Below, one piece after another: positions 19,638 to 31,087 of a stretch of 64,000 nucleotides of DNA. A program made the translations under genes and the position numbers. Numbering within the stretch: the stretch's first letter is position 1; every line of letters starts with the position of its first letter. The DNA is from Cryphonectria parasitica EP155 (lineage: Eukaryota; Ascomycota; Sordariomycetes; Diaporthales; Cryphonectriaceae), in assembly GCF_011745365.1 (NCBI RefSeq), contig NW_024468909.1, forward strand, positions 2,356,001 to 2,420,000, in the 5' to 3' direction. The notes beneath the pieces were generated by a model. The model was not told the DNA's origin. It was given only the letters and a program-made list of their open reading frames with translations, and searched no databases.

Positions 19638-21406
19638 TCAAGTCTCCCCACCACCCTCACGACCTCCTATCGGCCCCATCCCAATCCCCTTCGCCCTTCC
19701 CCTCAACACACTCTCCACCGCCCTTCCCACGGCATTCAAATCTCCCAGGAGCGAGATATGCCCCTTGTCCGTGCTCACCCGACCTCCTCGCACAATCTGG
19801 TACCCAGCGGGCGGCATAGCGGCCCGGCTGAGAACGACGCCGTCACCGGAGCCAAAGACAAGGTCGTCGTATACATCGGCGCAGGGGATGGCTTCACGGC
19901 AGGGGACTCGGGTCGCATAGACGGTGGGGATCTCTTTGCCGTAGATGACGGCGATCGGTGGGTAGACGTTGGCGGACTGGTGGGCGGGGTTGTGCTGCAG
20001 CTCGGCGCGGAAGCGTTTAGTCTCGGCGAGGGTGCGTGTTAGGTAGGCCAGGTTGCGGGCCTGGTCGGTGCTGGTGCTGGTGCTGGTGCTGTGCTGTTGC
20101 TTTGGTGGGGATGCGGTGCGGGTGATGGGCTGCTGGTGCTCGTGGTTATCGGACGATGACGAGTCAATCTGGGGCGCGAGGGTTCGGTCCTTGACTAGCT
20201 TGCGTGGGGGCGAGGGATTGGTTCTTCGGAACAGAGGGTCGCTGCTGCTGCGGCCGCGAGAGAGGGAGAGGGAGTCGGACAGGCTGAGGAAGGAGCCTAG
20301 GGCGCTGGTGCGCTTGGCGGAGAAGGGAGGCAGGGCAGGGCCGCCTACGCTAGGGCACAGCCTATACTTGACCCAGTCGTCCGGGTTGTAGAAGTCGATG
20401 TTGTACTCCTCGCCCGTCGTCCTGTCCACGAAACAAAACCCGTCCTCGGGCAAAAAGACAAAGGTGGTCCGCAGCGAGAAGTTGACATGGGCCGTGAGGA
20501 CCTTTTCGTTCAGGAGCACAGCGTCTCCGTTGCGCAGGGGCCCTAGGATATTGATGCACCGCTGCGGTGACCCAGCGTAAACGACGCCTGAGAACAGCTC
20601 GGGTGCGCGGTTCACGGCGTGGCGGGTGATGATGCCGCCCAGGGAGTGAGCGATGACGAAGGCGCCGCTGGGCTTGTCTCCACGGTTGGAAGGCAGGCTG
20701 CGCATGAAATCGACCAGCTTCTGGGAGAGGCGGTGTGGGCTCAGCCGCCAGTCATAGCCGTAGTCGTGAATCCTGAGCTTTCCGGTCCTGACGTTCTCGC
20801 ACTCGCGCAGCCGCTTGAAGAGCCGTTTCGATATGTCGACAGGGCCAATGTTCTTGAGCATCCCAGACGGGATGATGGTCTCCTCCATCCTCTCCTCATC
20901 CTCCGGGTCCAGACCAACTTCCAGATTCACCTTCCTGACTTTCAGTCCCACCTTGATCGGCACCCACAGCTGTCTGTGAGGCGGTTCCGCTGAACGAAGA
21001 ACAGAACCCCTGTATCCGCCCATGATGACCAGATCCCCCGTCAGAGACTCCAGGGCGCAGTCCAAGGGGTCCTTGGGGCCTCTGATCGCCCTCGCCGGGG
21101 CCGACCTGTTGCTCGGGTCGAAGCTCAGCTCTTCCACCGAGAATTCCCCCTTCTTCAGGGGCGAGCGCAGGTTGAGGGTATTCGGCATGCTGGGCAGCTT
21201 GAAGGAAGGTGGGTCAAAGGAGTCCACGATGGCCTTGAACCTGGAGTTGACCTGCTCTCGGATGTGCGTGAACCGCTGGTCATCCCCAAAACTCGACATG
21301 CGCGAGAGTGAGTGGTAGAGGATCGACTCGTCCGAGGTTGACCTCCTGAGGGCGAGGGATCGCCTGGCCGCGCTGGACGGTGGTCGATGGACCAGATCTT
21401 TCCGGC

Positions 21407-21440
<34 letters not shown>

Positions 21441-22262
21441 GGTAAGCTGTCGTGGGTGTTGCCGGGGACTGAGGGGAAAGGTGCTGCTATGCCTCGGATC
21501 CGGGCTCGGGGCTGCTGATGATGAGGGGTGTGATTGATTCCTGGGGCTGGTCGACAGATCCTTGGACTCGGACTGCGAGGTTGTGGTCAGGGACGAGAAA
21601 AAGGCCGGCACCGTGAGTCTGTTTGGTAGCGATGGCAGGGATAAGGAAGGGAGGGCCTTGGAGAAACGCCTAAAGGCATCTGAGCCACCAGATGCTGAGC
21701 GCCGGTGCCGTGCAGCCGCCAGCGCGCTCCCCAGGGCTGGCCTGGAGTTGGGTGTGTCGGAAGACGTCACGACGATCTCCTTAGGACCAGTCCTCCACGG
21801 CGTGGGCAGCTTCTCGAGCGACTGAGGTTGAGGAGGCGGTATCGAGGTCGCAGGAGGGATCCTAGATCCTGTCGGGATGGGCGTGTCCTCGCCTGAGGAC
21901 TCGTCTTCTCTGTCTCCATCCGCGCGCTCAAAGTATCCTTCGGCAATTCTGTCCATAACAGCCATCTTCTCGGCGGCTGGTGTCTTGGGTGATGTGAGGC
22001 GCGTCACCACAGGGCTCATGGCCGGCTCAATGAGCGACTGTGCGTCATCTTCCCCGTAGATGTCCTCATCATCCCCCGAGCCATCTGTGGGCGGGCTCGC
22101 CTGCGATAGCAGCTGCTGTTGACCAGACGCCGCAGCTGGCATCCTCAGGGGCTGCGGTTTTGGTGGGAATGTGGACGTGGAAGTGGGCGTGGACTTGGTC
22201 AGTCGGCTGTTTGCTCCGTCGTCACGCCGGACGACGGAGCCTAGGGTAGCAGGCTCAGCCAT
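19638..22262 (-). CDS. LCAT-like alpha/beta hydrolase (lipase/acyltransferase)
   Basis: An intronless gene of 874 residues. The first 350 residues are disordered, Ser/Pro-rich and include an 11-glutamine run. From about residue 400 the fold resembles lecithin:cholesterol acyltransferase-type hydrolases: DPLDCALESLTGDLVIMGG, DYGYDWRLSP, then the nucleophile elbow AHSLGG with Ser about 540. GSGDGVV (Asp near 805) and GHISLLGDL (His near 835) follow as the likely remaining triad residues. A second disordered insert lies between the nucleophile and the Asp/His part. It probably acts on a lipid ester, but the substrate cannot be read from sequence. No signal peptide or membrane segment is evident, so it is probably cytosolic. 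Family call fairly sure. Confidence 0.8.
21408..21440 (-). repeat. CAG tract encoding polyglutamine
   Basis: A trinucleotide run inside the LCAT-like gene (CTG on the plus strand), encoding eleven glutamines in its disordered N-terminal region. Likely to vary in length between isolates. Confidence 0.9.
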
Positions 22263-24104
22263 TGTCTAATGAAGCTCACTTTCTGGTCGTCTTCCAAGAT
22301 TGTTTCACGCGTGAATATCCAATTCTTAAGGCTCGTGAAACGTTTCTTGCGGATCGTGGGTCGAAAGTTTATGGGTGCATCGGCAAGGCCGGCACGGAGC
22401 GGGTTCCCACGAGGTCTTTAGTGTGTTTGAACGGTTGTAGGATAATTGACATGAGATTGAACAATGCAGATAGATGTACACGAGCCAAAAAGAAGAACAA
22501 CGGAAGAAGAAGAAAAAAAGTGTGGCCAGAATCAAAGTGAGAAAAGAGAGGTAGTTAGTGATTGAGTCTGGGGAGGCTCATGCAGAAAACAGACCAGGGG
22601 TTCGGCAGTAAAAAAAGGTAAGTAATGCTGAGTGAGATGTGATGTGCGGTAGGATTTTGTCGGTCTGACATTTAAAGGATCCGTTCATGAACCGAAAACA
22701 GCAAAATAGAAACCAAATAAAACCAACCAAGCGTCCCACCCGAGACAAAACACGGCTACCGCTGGCTGACCAGATTGGCTACGGACAAATTAAGTAACCC
22801 GACAGCACGGTACGGTAAATATGCAAGTGTATACATATGATATATCGAAAAAATTCACAATTTCGATGGGGAACTAGCCAATTGCCTGTGGTGGGAACGG
22901 GAGGAGCCAGAACCAAACGAAGTATGGACAATAAAGAAGGAAGCGATGCAAAGGTACCACGGTGTCATGAAGATAAACAATAAATAAATAAAAAAAAAAG
23001 GCAAGGGGAGGGTGAGGGTGGCTTGCTGTGCTGGCGCGGTACACTGTCAGATGATGAATACAACAAGGCAGGTTCGTTGGCAATAGCGGGTTAGCTCAGC
23101 CCACACGGCGTCTCCACTGATACAAGCTGGCACATATACACGGCCAAGGCGACAACGAGAAAGGGAGGGGAAAAGAGAGAGGGCATGAAGAGGAACAGGA
23201 AAATACAGAAAGCTGCGCCTCAACCCGAGTTAGTAGTAGTAGAATAGCGGTGATGATCTCGTCTGTGGGTGGAGGAGAGTGAGCCTAAAATTATGTACAG
23301 CATTCAATTATGAAGTGCCCAATTCGAATTCAGGTGCTCGAGTCGTTCAATTGACGTCATAACTGAGACAGACAATAGAAGCGTCAGTGCTTTGTTGTGT
23401 TGGGGAAAGCCCCCATCTCGATAGCGTATATAGGACACCTGGACACATATCGTCAACAAACTAATAAAGTGCATACGTACGTATCAAGAATTGAATGCTA
23501 TAGTTATAGTATGGTAGGACATATGCAGGCTATCATAGTACATGCAGGTTGACAGCCGAACGACTAACACGTCAAGAATCAGCCAAGACCAGCACAACAC
23601 GCACACAGGTTGCACGACAGACTTGGCATCCAGTAGAGATCCACCACTGATTGGTCGGTCCCTGAAAATCACCTTTCTTGCTCAAAATCTTGCGGGGACC
23701 ACAATTTCTATACTAGTTTTGACTTTCGTTTGTGGCTTGCATGATAAGCTGAGGAAGAGGGAGGCTGGAGGGACTGCCTAATTGCCTGCTGCCTGCGTGC
23801 CCGACATCTCCCTCTTCCCCTCCCCTCTTCCCCCCCCCCCACCAGCCGGGACGACCCGGAGCCGAATTGCCGTAGAACTAGGGGTTTTGTGCTTTTGAGG
23901 CTAGATCTTGGACGCCCTAAAAGATTCCTTGTCTCCAGAACGGGGTGAGAGAGCGAATCGGCCTGAGGAACAGTGTGATTATTCATTAATTTACATTGAT
24001 ATGATGATCTAAAAGAAAGAAAAAGAAACAACCTCCAAAACCATACGTCTCACATCCTTGTTCAACTGAACATCCCAGGTGGGAACCACATCCATACACC
24101 ACCT
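22263..24104. other. gene-poor region
   Basis: About 1.8 kb between the start of the LCAT-like gene and the end of the GST gene. It is AT-rich with scattered purine runs, and I found neither protein resemblance nor an RNA gene. GGGTTAGCTCAG at 23089-23100 recalls a tRNA A box, but no B box follows. Confidence 0.4.
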
Positions 24105-25046
24105 CTAAGACGACGGCTTCGGCGCGATAGAGAACTTACCATTGTCAATCTCTTTCGTCTTCTCCACAGCCCTTTGGAACCCAGGCTGCTGCTCCAGCCG
24201 GTCGACGTAGGCAAAGAGCTTGGGGTACGTCTCTTTCGGGGTGCCTTTGTCCCACTTGCCAATGTGATCGAGGCTGTCCTTGGAGGCCACCAGGCCGTAG
24301 CTCAGCTGGATGTCGGCCGCGGTCAGCTCCGTGCCGGTGATGAAGTCTCCTCCTGATGTTGCCAGCTGCTGCTCAAGCATAGCAAAGTGCTTCTTGATGT
24401 TGGGGAAAATCATCATGGAGATGATCTTGTTGGCAATAGCGCCCGAGATGGGACGGATCAGGAAGGGCACCTGGTTCGATTTCAGTGCTGTTGAGTGTAT
24501 GTGTCAGCAGCGAGCCGTCTCACGGGGAGAAGAGAAGAGAAAAAGGCCAAAGGGAAGAGCGTACCCGATAAGATCAAGTATTGCACCAGGACGGGCATGA
24601 AAGACCCCTCAATATAATACATCAGATACTGGTAGCGCATCCACGCCTCTGTCTCGCCGAGAAGCTTGCCGTCCTGGCCCTCCTTCCACTGCTGCGGCAC
24701 GAGAGTCTTGGCCTGTCCAAAGTGTTCGCAGAGATACGTGAAGATGAACCCGGACTCGGCCAGGACGACTGGCTCTGATGAGCCAGGGACCGTCACGGTC
24801 ACGACTGGAGACTTGCCCAGAGGGTGGACCTTCTCAAGCTCGGGAGGCGCCAGTCCACTGGACTGGCGGTGGTACACCTTGGTCTCATAGGGAACCTGCA
24901 GCTCCTCCAGAAGCCAAAGAATGGAGTGGGCTCGCGAGCCATTGAGCCTGGTACATGAGATGGATGTCAGCAGCCGTGAGGAGGGAGGCTCTGAGTGGAC
25001 GCAGTACTGACCAGTGGAGCGTGATCTTGGGTTGTTCGGCAGCCAT
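24105..25046 (-). CDS. glutathione S-transferase, Gtt1-like
   Basis: Conjugates glutathione to electrophiles. Yeast Gtt1, the closest relative by layout, is associated with the ER. Three exons, 25046-25012, 24947-24565 and 24487-24105, give 266 residues with all phases matching. The thioredoxin-like N domain reads KITLHWLNGSRAHSILWLLEEL, has a cis-Pro region HPLGKSPVV, and carries the ES pair (LAESGFIFTYL) that contacts the glutathione gamma-glutamyl group. The helical C domain has TAADIQLSYGL, the usual N-capping motif. The last residues (KFSIAPKPSS) carry no obvious targeting signal. It is divergent from the complex I subunit gene, with 869 bases between. Confidence 0.9.
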
Positions 25047-25915
25047 GACGACTTCTCTGACAGATTCCAGAGTAATCAATTGGAAAGGAAAGAAAAAAAA
25101 ATCTGTGGTGAATTTCTGAGACGTTCTTTTTTGTAAATACAGACGTCTGAGTCGGAGGTGAAAAAGATGGGTTGATTATGATGCGATTCTTGTCACGGCG
25201 TTAGTTAGAATTTAAATCCTTGCTGGGACAGTACTACTGTTCCTAAACCTTCGACAAGCCGAGGCTCCCATGAAGATCGATCAGACTAAGCCAGCTAGCT
25301 TATTACTGTCAGAACGAGAGATTATGTAAGACAAGCGTCAAGCGATGTTAAATACCTTTTTCTGCCCTTTGAACGGAGCAACTAATTATCCACTGACGGC
25401 CGTGGTGAATGATCGTATACTACCTTTTCTTACCAGAATCCTAACATTACCTCGCCGAAAGGGGTATGAGTGATAAGCTGCTTACTGTAGTTCATTTGTA
25501 TTACGTGCCTACGACCCCTGCAAGAATCGAGAGCATAGCAACCGAAAAGGACCGAGATGGGTTCAGATTATACGAGCAACAAGGCCTAGTTAGCATGAGC
25601 AGGACTGGCAACACAGATTGAAAGCTTGGAGGCTCTTATTTGACTTATGTTGGGTTATTCTTAACGAAGAAAAAAATGAAGAAAGAAATGGATGTCCGAC
25701 TAGTAGAATGTAATATAATGCAAGGTCATCAAGTGCTTACTTACCTAAGCAAACACGCACGGACCACTTTCGGAACCACCGTGAACGACGCCATCCAATG
25801 ATCCAATGCACACACCTTCCACGCCAAAAGGGTATCCCATCAATCCAACCCAGAACCCAACACAACCCCCCGCCTCAGCCATCTCTACACGAGTCCTGAG
25901 GACGAAGCATTCAAG
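25047..25915. other. divergent promoter region
   Basis: 869 bases between the GST and complex I subunit starts. AT-rich, no coding sequence seen; it should carry both promoters. Confidence 0.5.
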
Positions 25916-26406
25916 ATGGCGGGCCTCAAACATTTCAGTATGTCCCCTTGGCTGCCTCTTCATGGCTTATGATGACCTGCACTAGCAGAAATACTGACAC
26001 TATCACAACAGAGTTGGCCGCGGACCCGGCCATTATACGGCTAAACAGTACGTCGTCAAACATCTACCCTCGATTAAACGAATGCACAATACCCGAGAAT
26101 GGTGGTGAAGAGATAGTTGAGGGAGGCAGGGGACTATGGCGCTGACAGCTGCGGGCAGGCATCAACTCGAACCGATACAAGTACTTCCGATGGACACCGA
26201 GGACAGCACTGATCACGTTCAACTACATCGTGGCGGTTCCTTTAATATTGGGTGTGGCTGCATATTCGACAGAAGTACGTCGACTCCATCAATTGGGTTT
26301 CCTGCGCTTTGTGACTAGGACTTGGATAACTGACTTCCTCCGTGAGTAACAGGGCAAGTGGAACTTCCGGGCGAAGAGGAAAGGCGACCTGGCTTCCGAG
26401 TACTAG
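25916..26406 (+). CDS. complex I accessory subunit B15/NDUFB4-like
   Basis: A small gene spread over four short exons: 25916-25937, 26012-26047, 26159-26274 and 26353-26406. It encodes 75 residues. Every donor is GTATGT or GTACGT and all phases match. The protein starts MAGLKHFKLAADPAI, has a basic stretch (NRYKYFRWTPRTA), one membrane helix (LITFNYIVAVPLILGVAAYS) and a basic tail (GKWNFRAKRKGD). This plan fits the B15 subunit of mitochondrial NADH:ubiquinone oxidoreductase, a single-pass accessory subunit of the membrane arm. Converges on SAP18, with 224 bases between stop codons. Family call good, from recall of fungal B15 sequences. Confidence 0.8.
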
Positions 26407-26630
26407 AGGGCTAGACGGCACTTTGCGAATATGAAGGCAAAGACAGGAGGGATGTATGGATCAAACAAAATGCAATATCTTCATTACAAAGCTATGACCC
26501 TGTAATGGATCCCGAACTTGCCAGTATTCCACGCCCTGAACGCCTTGCTTGTTACATTATAGGATATCATCAATTGTAAAGCAGACAAAACAAACTCTTT
26601 CCCCCTCCCGCAATCGTCATCGACATGCCC

Positions 26631-27514
26631 TCACCACCGCCTCCTCCCTCTACTCCGACCCGAGGGTGCTGGCACATCGGGTAACCTCTCCCCCCTCCTC
26701 CATTCACCCACAGGAGGCACAGCACTCCCCCCATACATGCCACCACCACCACCAGGTCCCCCGCCTCCCATCCTCGAATCCAGTCCCCTTCCTCTGGCAT
26801 ACAAAAACCCCCTCTCCGCGCCCAAGACATCCGGCGGTGGCATCTCGCCCAGGCCTACACTCGCTTGGCCTGCACCGTACCCTCGCCCCGTCCTCGCCGC
26901 AGCAGCCGCCTGCACGCTCCCGTCCACCGCGCTCGGCGGCAGAATCGCGACGCTCACAAAGTCCCCTACCACGAATCGCGTGTCCGCCAGCGTGCTGAAG
27001 GCGTCTATTGCTGCTGCTGCTGCTGCTGCTGCTGTTGTTGTTGTTGCCGGTGCCGGCGCTGCCGTGCCGGCATTCCCCTCGTCCCCAATCACCACGGAGC
27101 CGAGGTCTAGGCTCGCCAGGCGGGGTGCGAAGTTGGAGAGAGGCCCACCGCCGCTGCGGGTGTCGTGGTAAAAGAGGCGGTAGACGAGGCGGGTGCCGAT
27201 GCTGGGCGCGGGGAGAAGGTGTGGGGAGTGCGAGACGAGGAGGTGCGTCAGCTCGGTGAGGGTGGCGGTTGGCCAGGTGTGGACGGTGATGTGGGCTGGG
27301 AGGTTGGCAGGGAAGGAGAACTCGTCTGGTCTATTTTGCACGAGGTTAGTGTGTGTGAATAAACAAGAGTGGGGAGGGAAAAAAAAGCCAAAGAGAGCGA
27401 GGAGAGAGCTGGCCTGGTGACGACTTGCCTGTGAAATGCGCCGGTCCGGTAGAACAGTTTCAAGAGGAAGGGTGTCGTCGCATTGCGGTCGACCATGTCT
27501 TGTGACGCATCCAT
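26631..27514 (-). CDS. SAP18: SAP18, Sin3-associated histone deacetylase complex subunit
   Basis: SAP18 has a ubiquitin-like fold and links the Sin3-HDAC co-repressor, and in animals the exon-junction ASAP complex, to its targets. Two exons, 27514-27429 and 27330-26631, give 261 residues. The start MDASQDMVDRNATTPFLLKL and the junction GAFHRPDEF are diagnostic. The intron between them begins with GC: AG|GCAAGT is the only donor that restores the conserved HRPDEF. The fold continues through HTWPTATLTELTHLL and FVVGDFVSVAI near residue 150. It is interrupted by an Ala/Thr run made by a GCT/GTT repeat, and the protein ends in a Gly/Arg-rich tail. It shares a 491-base divergent promoter with PRP18. 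Confidence 0.9.
27008..27047 (-). repeat. triplet run in SAP18
   Basis: GCT/GTT triplets on the plus strand encode the Thr4-Ala8 run that interrupts the SAP18 fold on the minus strand. Confidence 0.8.
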
Positions 27515-28005
27515 GATCTGTAAAGATATATATACGGCAGCACCTTTGTCAAAGGTTTAGAACCGTTTTTTACTAGACCTGTTCCAGTACTTTGCTCCCC
27601 CCGAATGAGCACCGTTCAGTACCTGTGAAGTGGGTGACGGTCACATGTGAACGATTTAGATGACGGAGGGCGTGAAATGCGGGAGGTTTCGAAGAGAAAG
27701 AGAGGCCTTAGAGCTCTGATGCCTGTAGCACGACCAGTACAGCAGCTCTGTTTAGGGGATCCGAGCAGTGGGGGCCTCCCCTGTAGCGGGAAGAGCCGCA
27801 GTGCAGCCCCTTCTGCATTTCTAGCGGCAAAGTTGCTGAAGTATGGAAGTTTCCAGGCACTCAAGCACTCGTTCACAACAACGAACATAATCACACTTGC
27901 ACCCACCCACACTTCCGCCCTCGAACCTTGATCAACGCGACAATCAAATACCAAAAATAACCCTTCTTGACCTCAGAGCGCGAACGCCCGTGGACGACCG
28001 CCAAG
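27515..28005. promoter_or_regulatory. divergent SAP18/PRP18 promoter
   Basis: 491 bases between the two start codons and no other gene. A CCCACCCAC block at 27901-27909 lies close to PRP18. No TATA box is clear. Confidence 0.5.
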
Positions 28006-29085
28006 ATGGACTTCGCAGCCCTCATGTCCAAAGAGATTTCCAAAAAGAAACCCCCCCCAGAGCCGACCGACAAGTCCAGCAAGTACATACGCAAGGCCGA
28101 CGCCGAAGCAGCCCGCCGCGAGGCCTACCTCGCCGAGCAGAAGCGCCTCGAGCAGGAGCGCCAGGCCAAGGCAGCCGCCAAGCGCAAGCGCGAGGAGGAC
28201 GCGGCGGCCGAGACCAAGGCACGCGAGGAGAAGCGGCAGAGGCTGGCTGAGGAGTCGCGGCGGCGCAGGGAAGAGAGAGAAGCCGCCGAGGAGAGGGCGA
28301 GGCGGAAGAGGCTGGGTCTGCCGGAGATAGCGCCCACGGCTGAAGAGGACGAAGGGTCGCGGACGGGCGAAGGGGATGACGCGGACGGGATCCAAGATAC
28401 ACCGGAGGAGGTTATGGCCAAGCTGCGAGGCCTGGGCGAGCCGGCCACGTTGTTCGGCGAGAACCACGCCGCGAGGGCGAAGAGGCTGCGCCGGCTTACG
28501 AGGCCCATGACGCAGGGGCCCATCCCCACGACTCTGGAGCTCGTCGAGGAGAAGGACATGAGGGTGGCCGGCCTCCCGCCCGCGGACGACAAGGCTGGGC
28601 GGAGGTACCTCTTCCGGCAGCTGGGCTCCTACTTCACGATGGTCCTGCGCGAGTGGGAGGCTGCACTCGGCAGGGAGCAGCGAGGCGAGGATGGCGCCGA
28701 CACTGGTGCGGCGCGGCAGGCGTACAACACGATGGTGCAGTGCAAGCAGGCCATGACGCCACTGTTCCGCAGGCTTGAGAGGGGCGACATCGACCAGATT
28801 GTGCTGGAGAGCATTGTGGCCATAGTGAGGGCGGCGCAGGACCGGCGGTATCTTGACGCGAACGATGAGTACCTGCGACTCAGCATCGGAAAGGCCGCCT
28901 GGCCCATCGGTGTGACCATGGTGGGTATCCACGAGCGAAGTGCGCGGGAGAAGCTGCATAGTGGTGAGAAGGGACATGTCATGGGTGACGAGGCCACCCG
29001 GAAGTATCTGCAGAGCATCAAACGGTGCTTGACGTTTGCACAGGTGAGGTGGCCCCCTGAGGATGTGAGGCAGCTCATGGGATAG
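28006..29085 (+). CDS. PRP18: pre-mRNA splicing factor Prp18
   Basis: Acts with Slu7 at the second catalytic step of splicing, stabilising the 3' splice-site exon in the U5/U6 core. Intronless, 359 residues. The start MDFAALMSKEISKKKPPP is typical of fungal Prp18. A long charged helix (Lys/Arg/Glu/Ala) follows. The Prp4-like splicing-factor motif lies at about 127-160 (TPEEVMAKLRGLGEPATLFGE). The Prp18 helical domain occupies about 200-350: YLFRQLGSYFTMVLREWE, then the conserved loop region SIGKAAWPIGVTMVGIHERS and the end SIKRCLTFAQ. It converges on the CSN1 gene, with 248 bases between stop codons. Confidence 0.95.
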   Translation: MDFAALMSKEISKKKPPPEPTDKSSKYIRKADAEAARREAYLAEQKRLEQERQAKAAAKRKREEDAAAETKAREEKRQRLAEESRRRREEREAAEERARRKRLGLPEIAPTAEEDEGSRTGEGDDADGIQDTPEEVMAKLRGLGEPATLFGENHAARAKRLRRLTRPMTQGPIPTTLELVEEKDMRVAGLPPADDKAGRRYLFRQLGSYFTMVLREWEAALGREQRGEDGADTGAARQAYNTMVQCKQAMTPLFRRLERGDIDQIVLESIVAIVRAAQDRRYLDANDEYLRLSIGKAAWPIGVTMVGIHERSAREKLHSGEKGHVMGDEATRKYLQSIKRCLTFAQVRWPPEDVRQLMG

Positions 29086-29333
29086 GCGAGCATAAGTGAT
29101 CAACCCAACAACATACAAGAATGCGAGCCGATAGCGTCGTAGCCAACACGGAACTCGAAGATTCATGATCTGCTTCATTATGTCCTTCCATTTAGCATGT
29201 AAAACCCCTCCTAGAGAAGAGAGCCCTATGACCCAAGTGCAAAATGCTTCTGTAAGAACTACCAACTCCCAACGCCTATGCACCTCCCGTCCAGTCGGGG
29301 TCTGTCATCACACGAAATAAACCCCGAATCTCC

Positions 29334-31087
29334 TCAAAGATGCGTCGCGTTGTCTAGTATCGGCATAGCCCCGTCCTTGCTAAGGCTATACCTAGATGGT
29401 ATAGCCGCGTCGTCAGCTGGATTCATGAGGCCAGGCCCTCCTCGCTGTCTACCCTTGACTTCAAGGTTAGCGGAGAGAATTCCGATCCGACGGATACGGT
29501 CAACAGCATCCTTCTCGTAGCTTCTGGCAGCGTTCAGAGACTGAACTTGCATCTTGACCCGGGGGTTGGTAGTAGTAGTTGTCACGAGCTGAGAGGTCCC
29601 TTGTCAGCGCATAATCGACGATCTGAGGACTCTTGTTGTTGATCGCCGTACGTACCTTGTCGATAGAGTCGATGCGCGCCTCCAGACCGCCGTCTCGTAT
29701 CATGTCTGCCAGCTCCTCTTCGATCGAGCCTCCAGGCGGCGCGAATGCCTCATTCATGCTGTCCAGAGTGACACAGGAAAAGGGCAGCAGAAAGTGGTGA
29801 ATACACTTGCCGCGAATCCATCCGTACAGTTCGTCCAGGTGAGGTTGAAGGTAGATGTCGAGCAGGTAGTCCGGACGGTAGGACTCGAGTATCGCCAAGC
29901 AGGCCGAGTATCTGCCAGTGATGAACTGCGATATGGCTCGGCGAAGATGAGGTTCGAGTTCCAAGAACGCGCGGAACGAAGAGCTCTCGAGGAACTTGGT
30001 TAGCTCTTTGCGACTCATCGTCGCGAGAGCCAGCAGACCGCCGTAGACCGCGATGTCATTGAGGCTTGCATACTCATCATACACTTCTGGCTCGAGTATC
30101 GGGTCCACCTGGAAGAACTTTTGCGCAGCCTCCGTGTACTTGTACTGGCCTAGCAGAGCGATCCCGTACAAAGCGTTGCAGCGGGCCTGCATGGTCTTGC
30201 TGTTTGGCTCGGTCTGGAGGCCGCTGATCTTGTTCACATTGGCAATGACCATCGCCCAGTCGTGGCGATACACGGAGACCCGGGCCAGGTGGAATCCGAC
30301 TTCGACAATGTGCTTTGTCGAGCTGACGTCGGATCGCATCTTCGCGTAGGCCTCATATGCCTGGTTCAGATCGCCCATGCTCTCATAGTGTCTTGCCAGG
30401 TCTTCGTTGCCCATCTGCACGACGTCAGTGACACCAGCTATACCCTAGGGGCTCAACTTATTGGCGTACCCGAATGCTCTCTTTGACAAGGTTGTTCTTG
30501 TACCCCTTCAGCTCGCTCTCGAGACGGGACAGCTCCGCCTGATTCGCCTTGTCCACTTTCTCTGCCCACTGCTTGTCGTAGTTGGCCTCGGCCTCGTTGG
30601 GCGCGAGAGTTCGAATCTCCTGTACGATGTTGCGGTAAAGCTCGACATCCTTTCCCTCTCCAACGATTTCTTGTACAGCGAGTTTGAGTGCGTCCACGGC
30701 TAGGACGGTCGAAGTACTTGCGATCAGGATGAGTCGGTACACACGAGTGCGGCCTGGTGCGCTAGAGTCAGCAACACCGAGGGTGGAGAGAAGGAACACA
30801 GACCGATATGGACCGACCTCTGTAGTTCTGTATGTAGGATTCCAGGTCGATCTTGGGAGCGTCTGCCAAAGCCAAAGTTAGTGAGCAAAATGCCCCTGCT
30901 TCCATCTCGAGATGATGCTGCTACCTCGAGCTGGGGCCGAGCTGACTCGAGATCGGCCTGCACAGGTCGAGGGTTGCTCAGCATTGAAGGGAACTTCAAA
31001 TCAGAATACCTTACCTGTGACAATGATGTCGTCAGTCTGGACAAGCTGGGCCACCTGAGGCTGAGACTCATCGTCTGAGCTCGCCAT
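29334..31087 (-). CDS. csn1: COP9 signalosome subunit 1
   Basis: A subunit of the COP9 signalosome, which removes Nedd8 from cullins. In filamentous fungi it governs development and secondary metabolism. Five exons, 31087-31015, 30862-30818, 30753-30470, 30414-29656 and 29588-29334, give 471 residues, all in phase. The start is MASSDDESQPQVAQL. KIDLESYIQNYRGRTRVYRL is the CSN1 version of the motif before the Rpn7 helical repeats. The Rpn7 domain follows (NEDLARHYESMGDLNQAYEAY), then the PCI domain (about 280-400). The subunit 1 call over proteasome Rpn7 rests on the ESYIQNYRG segment and the C-terminal tail. The GTAAGG donor of exon 1 and the CTAAC branch before exon 2 are strong. Confidence 0.9.

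Noticed and set aside
23080..23150. Possible tRNA A box (GGGTTAGCTCAG)
   Set aside because: No B box (GGTTCRANNCC) at a proper distance and no cloverleaf.
27973..29283. 436-codon frame antisense to PRP18
   Set aside because: It is the complement of a clearly conserved gene with GC-rich codons and has no family resemblance.
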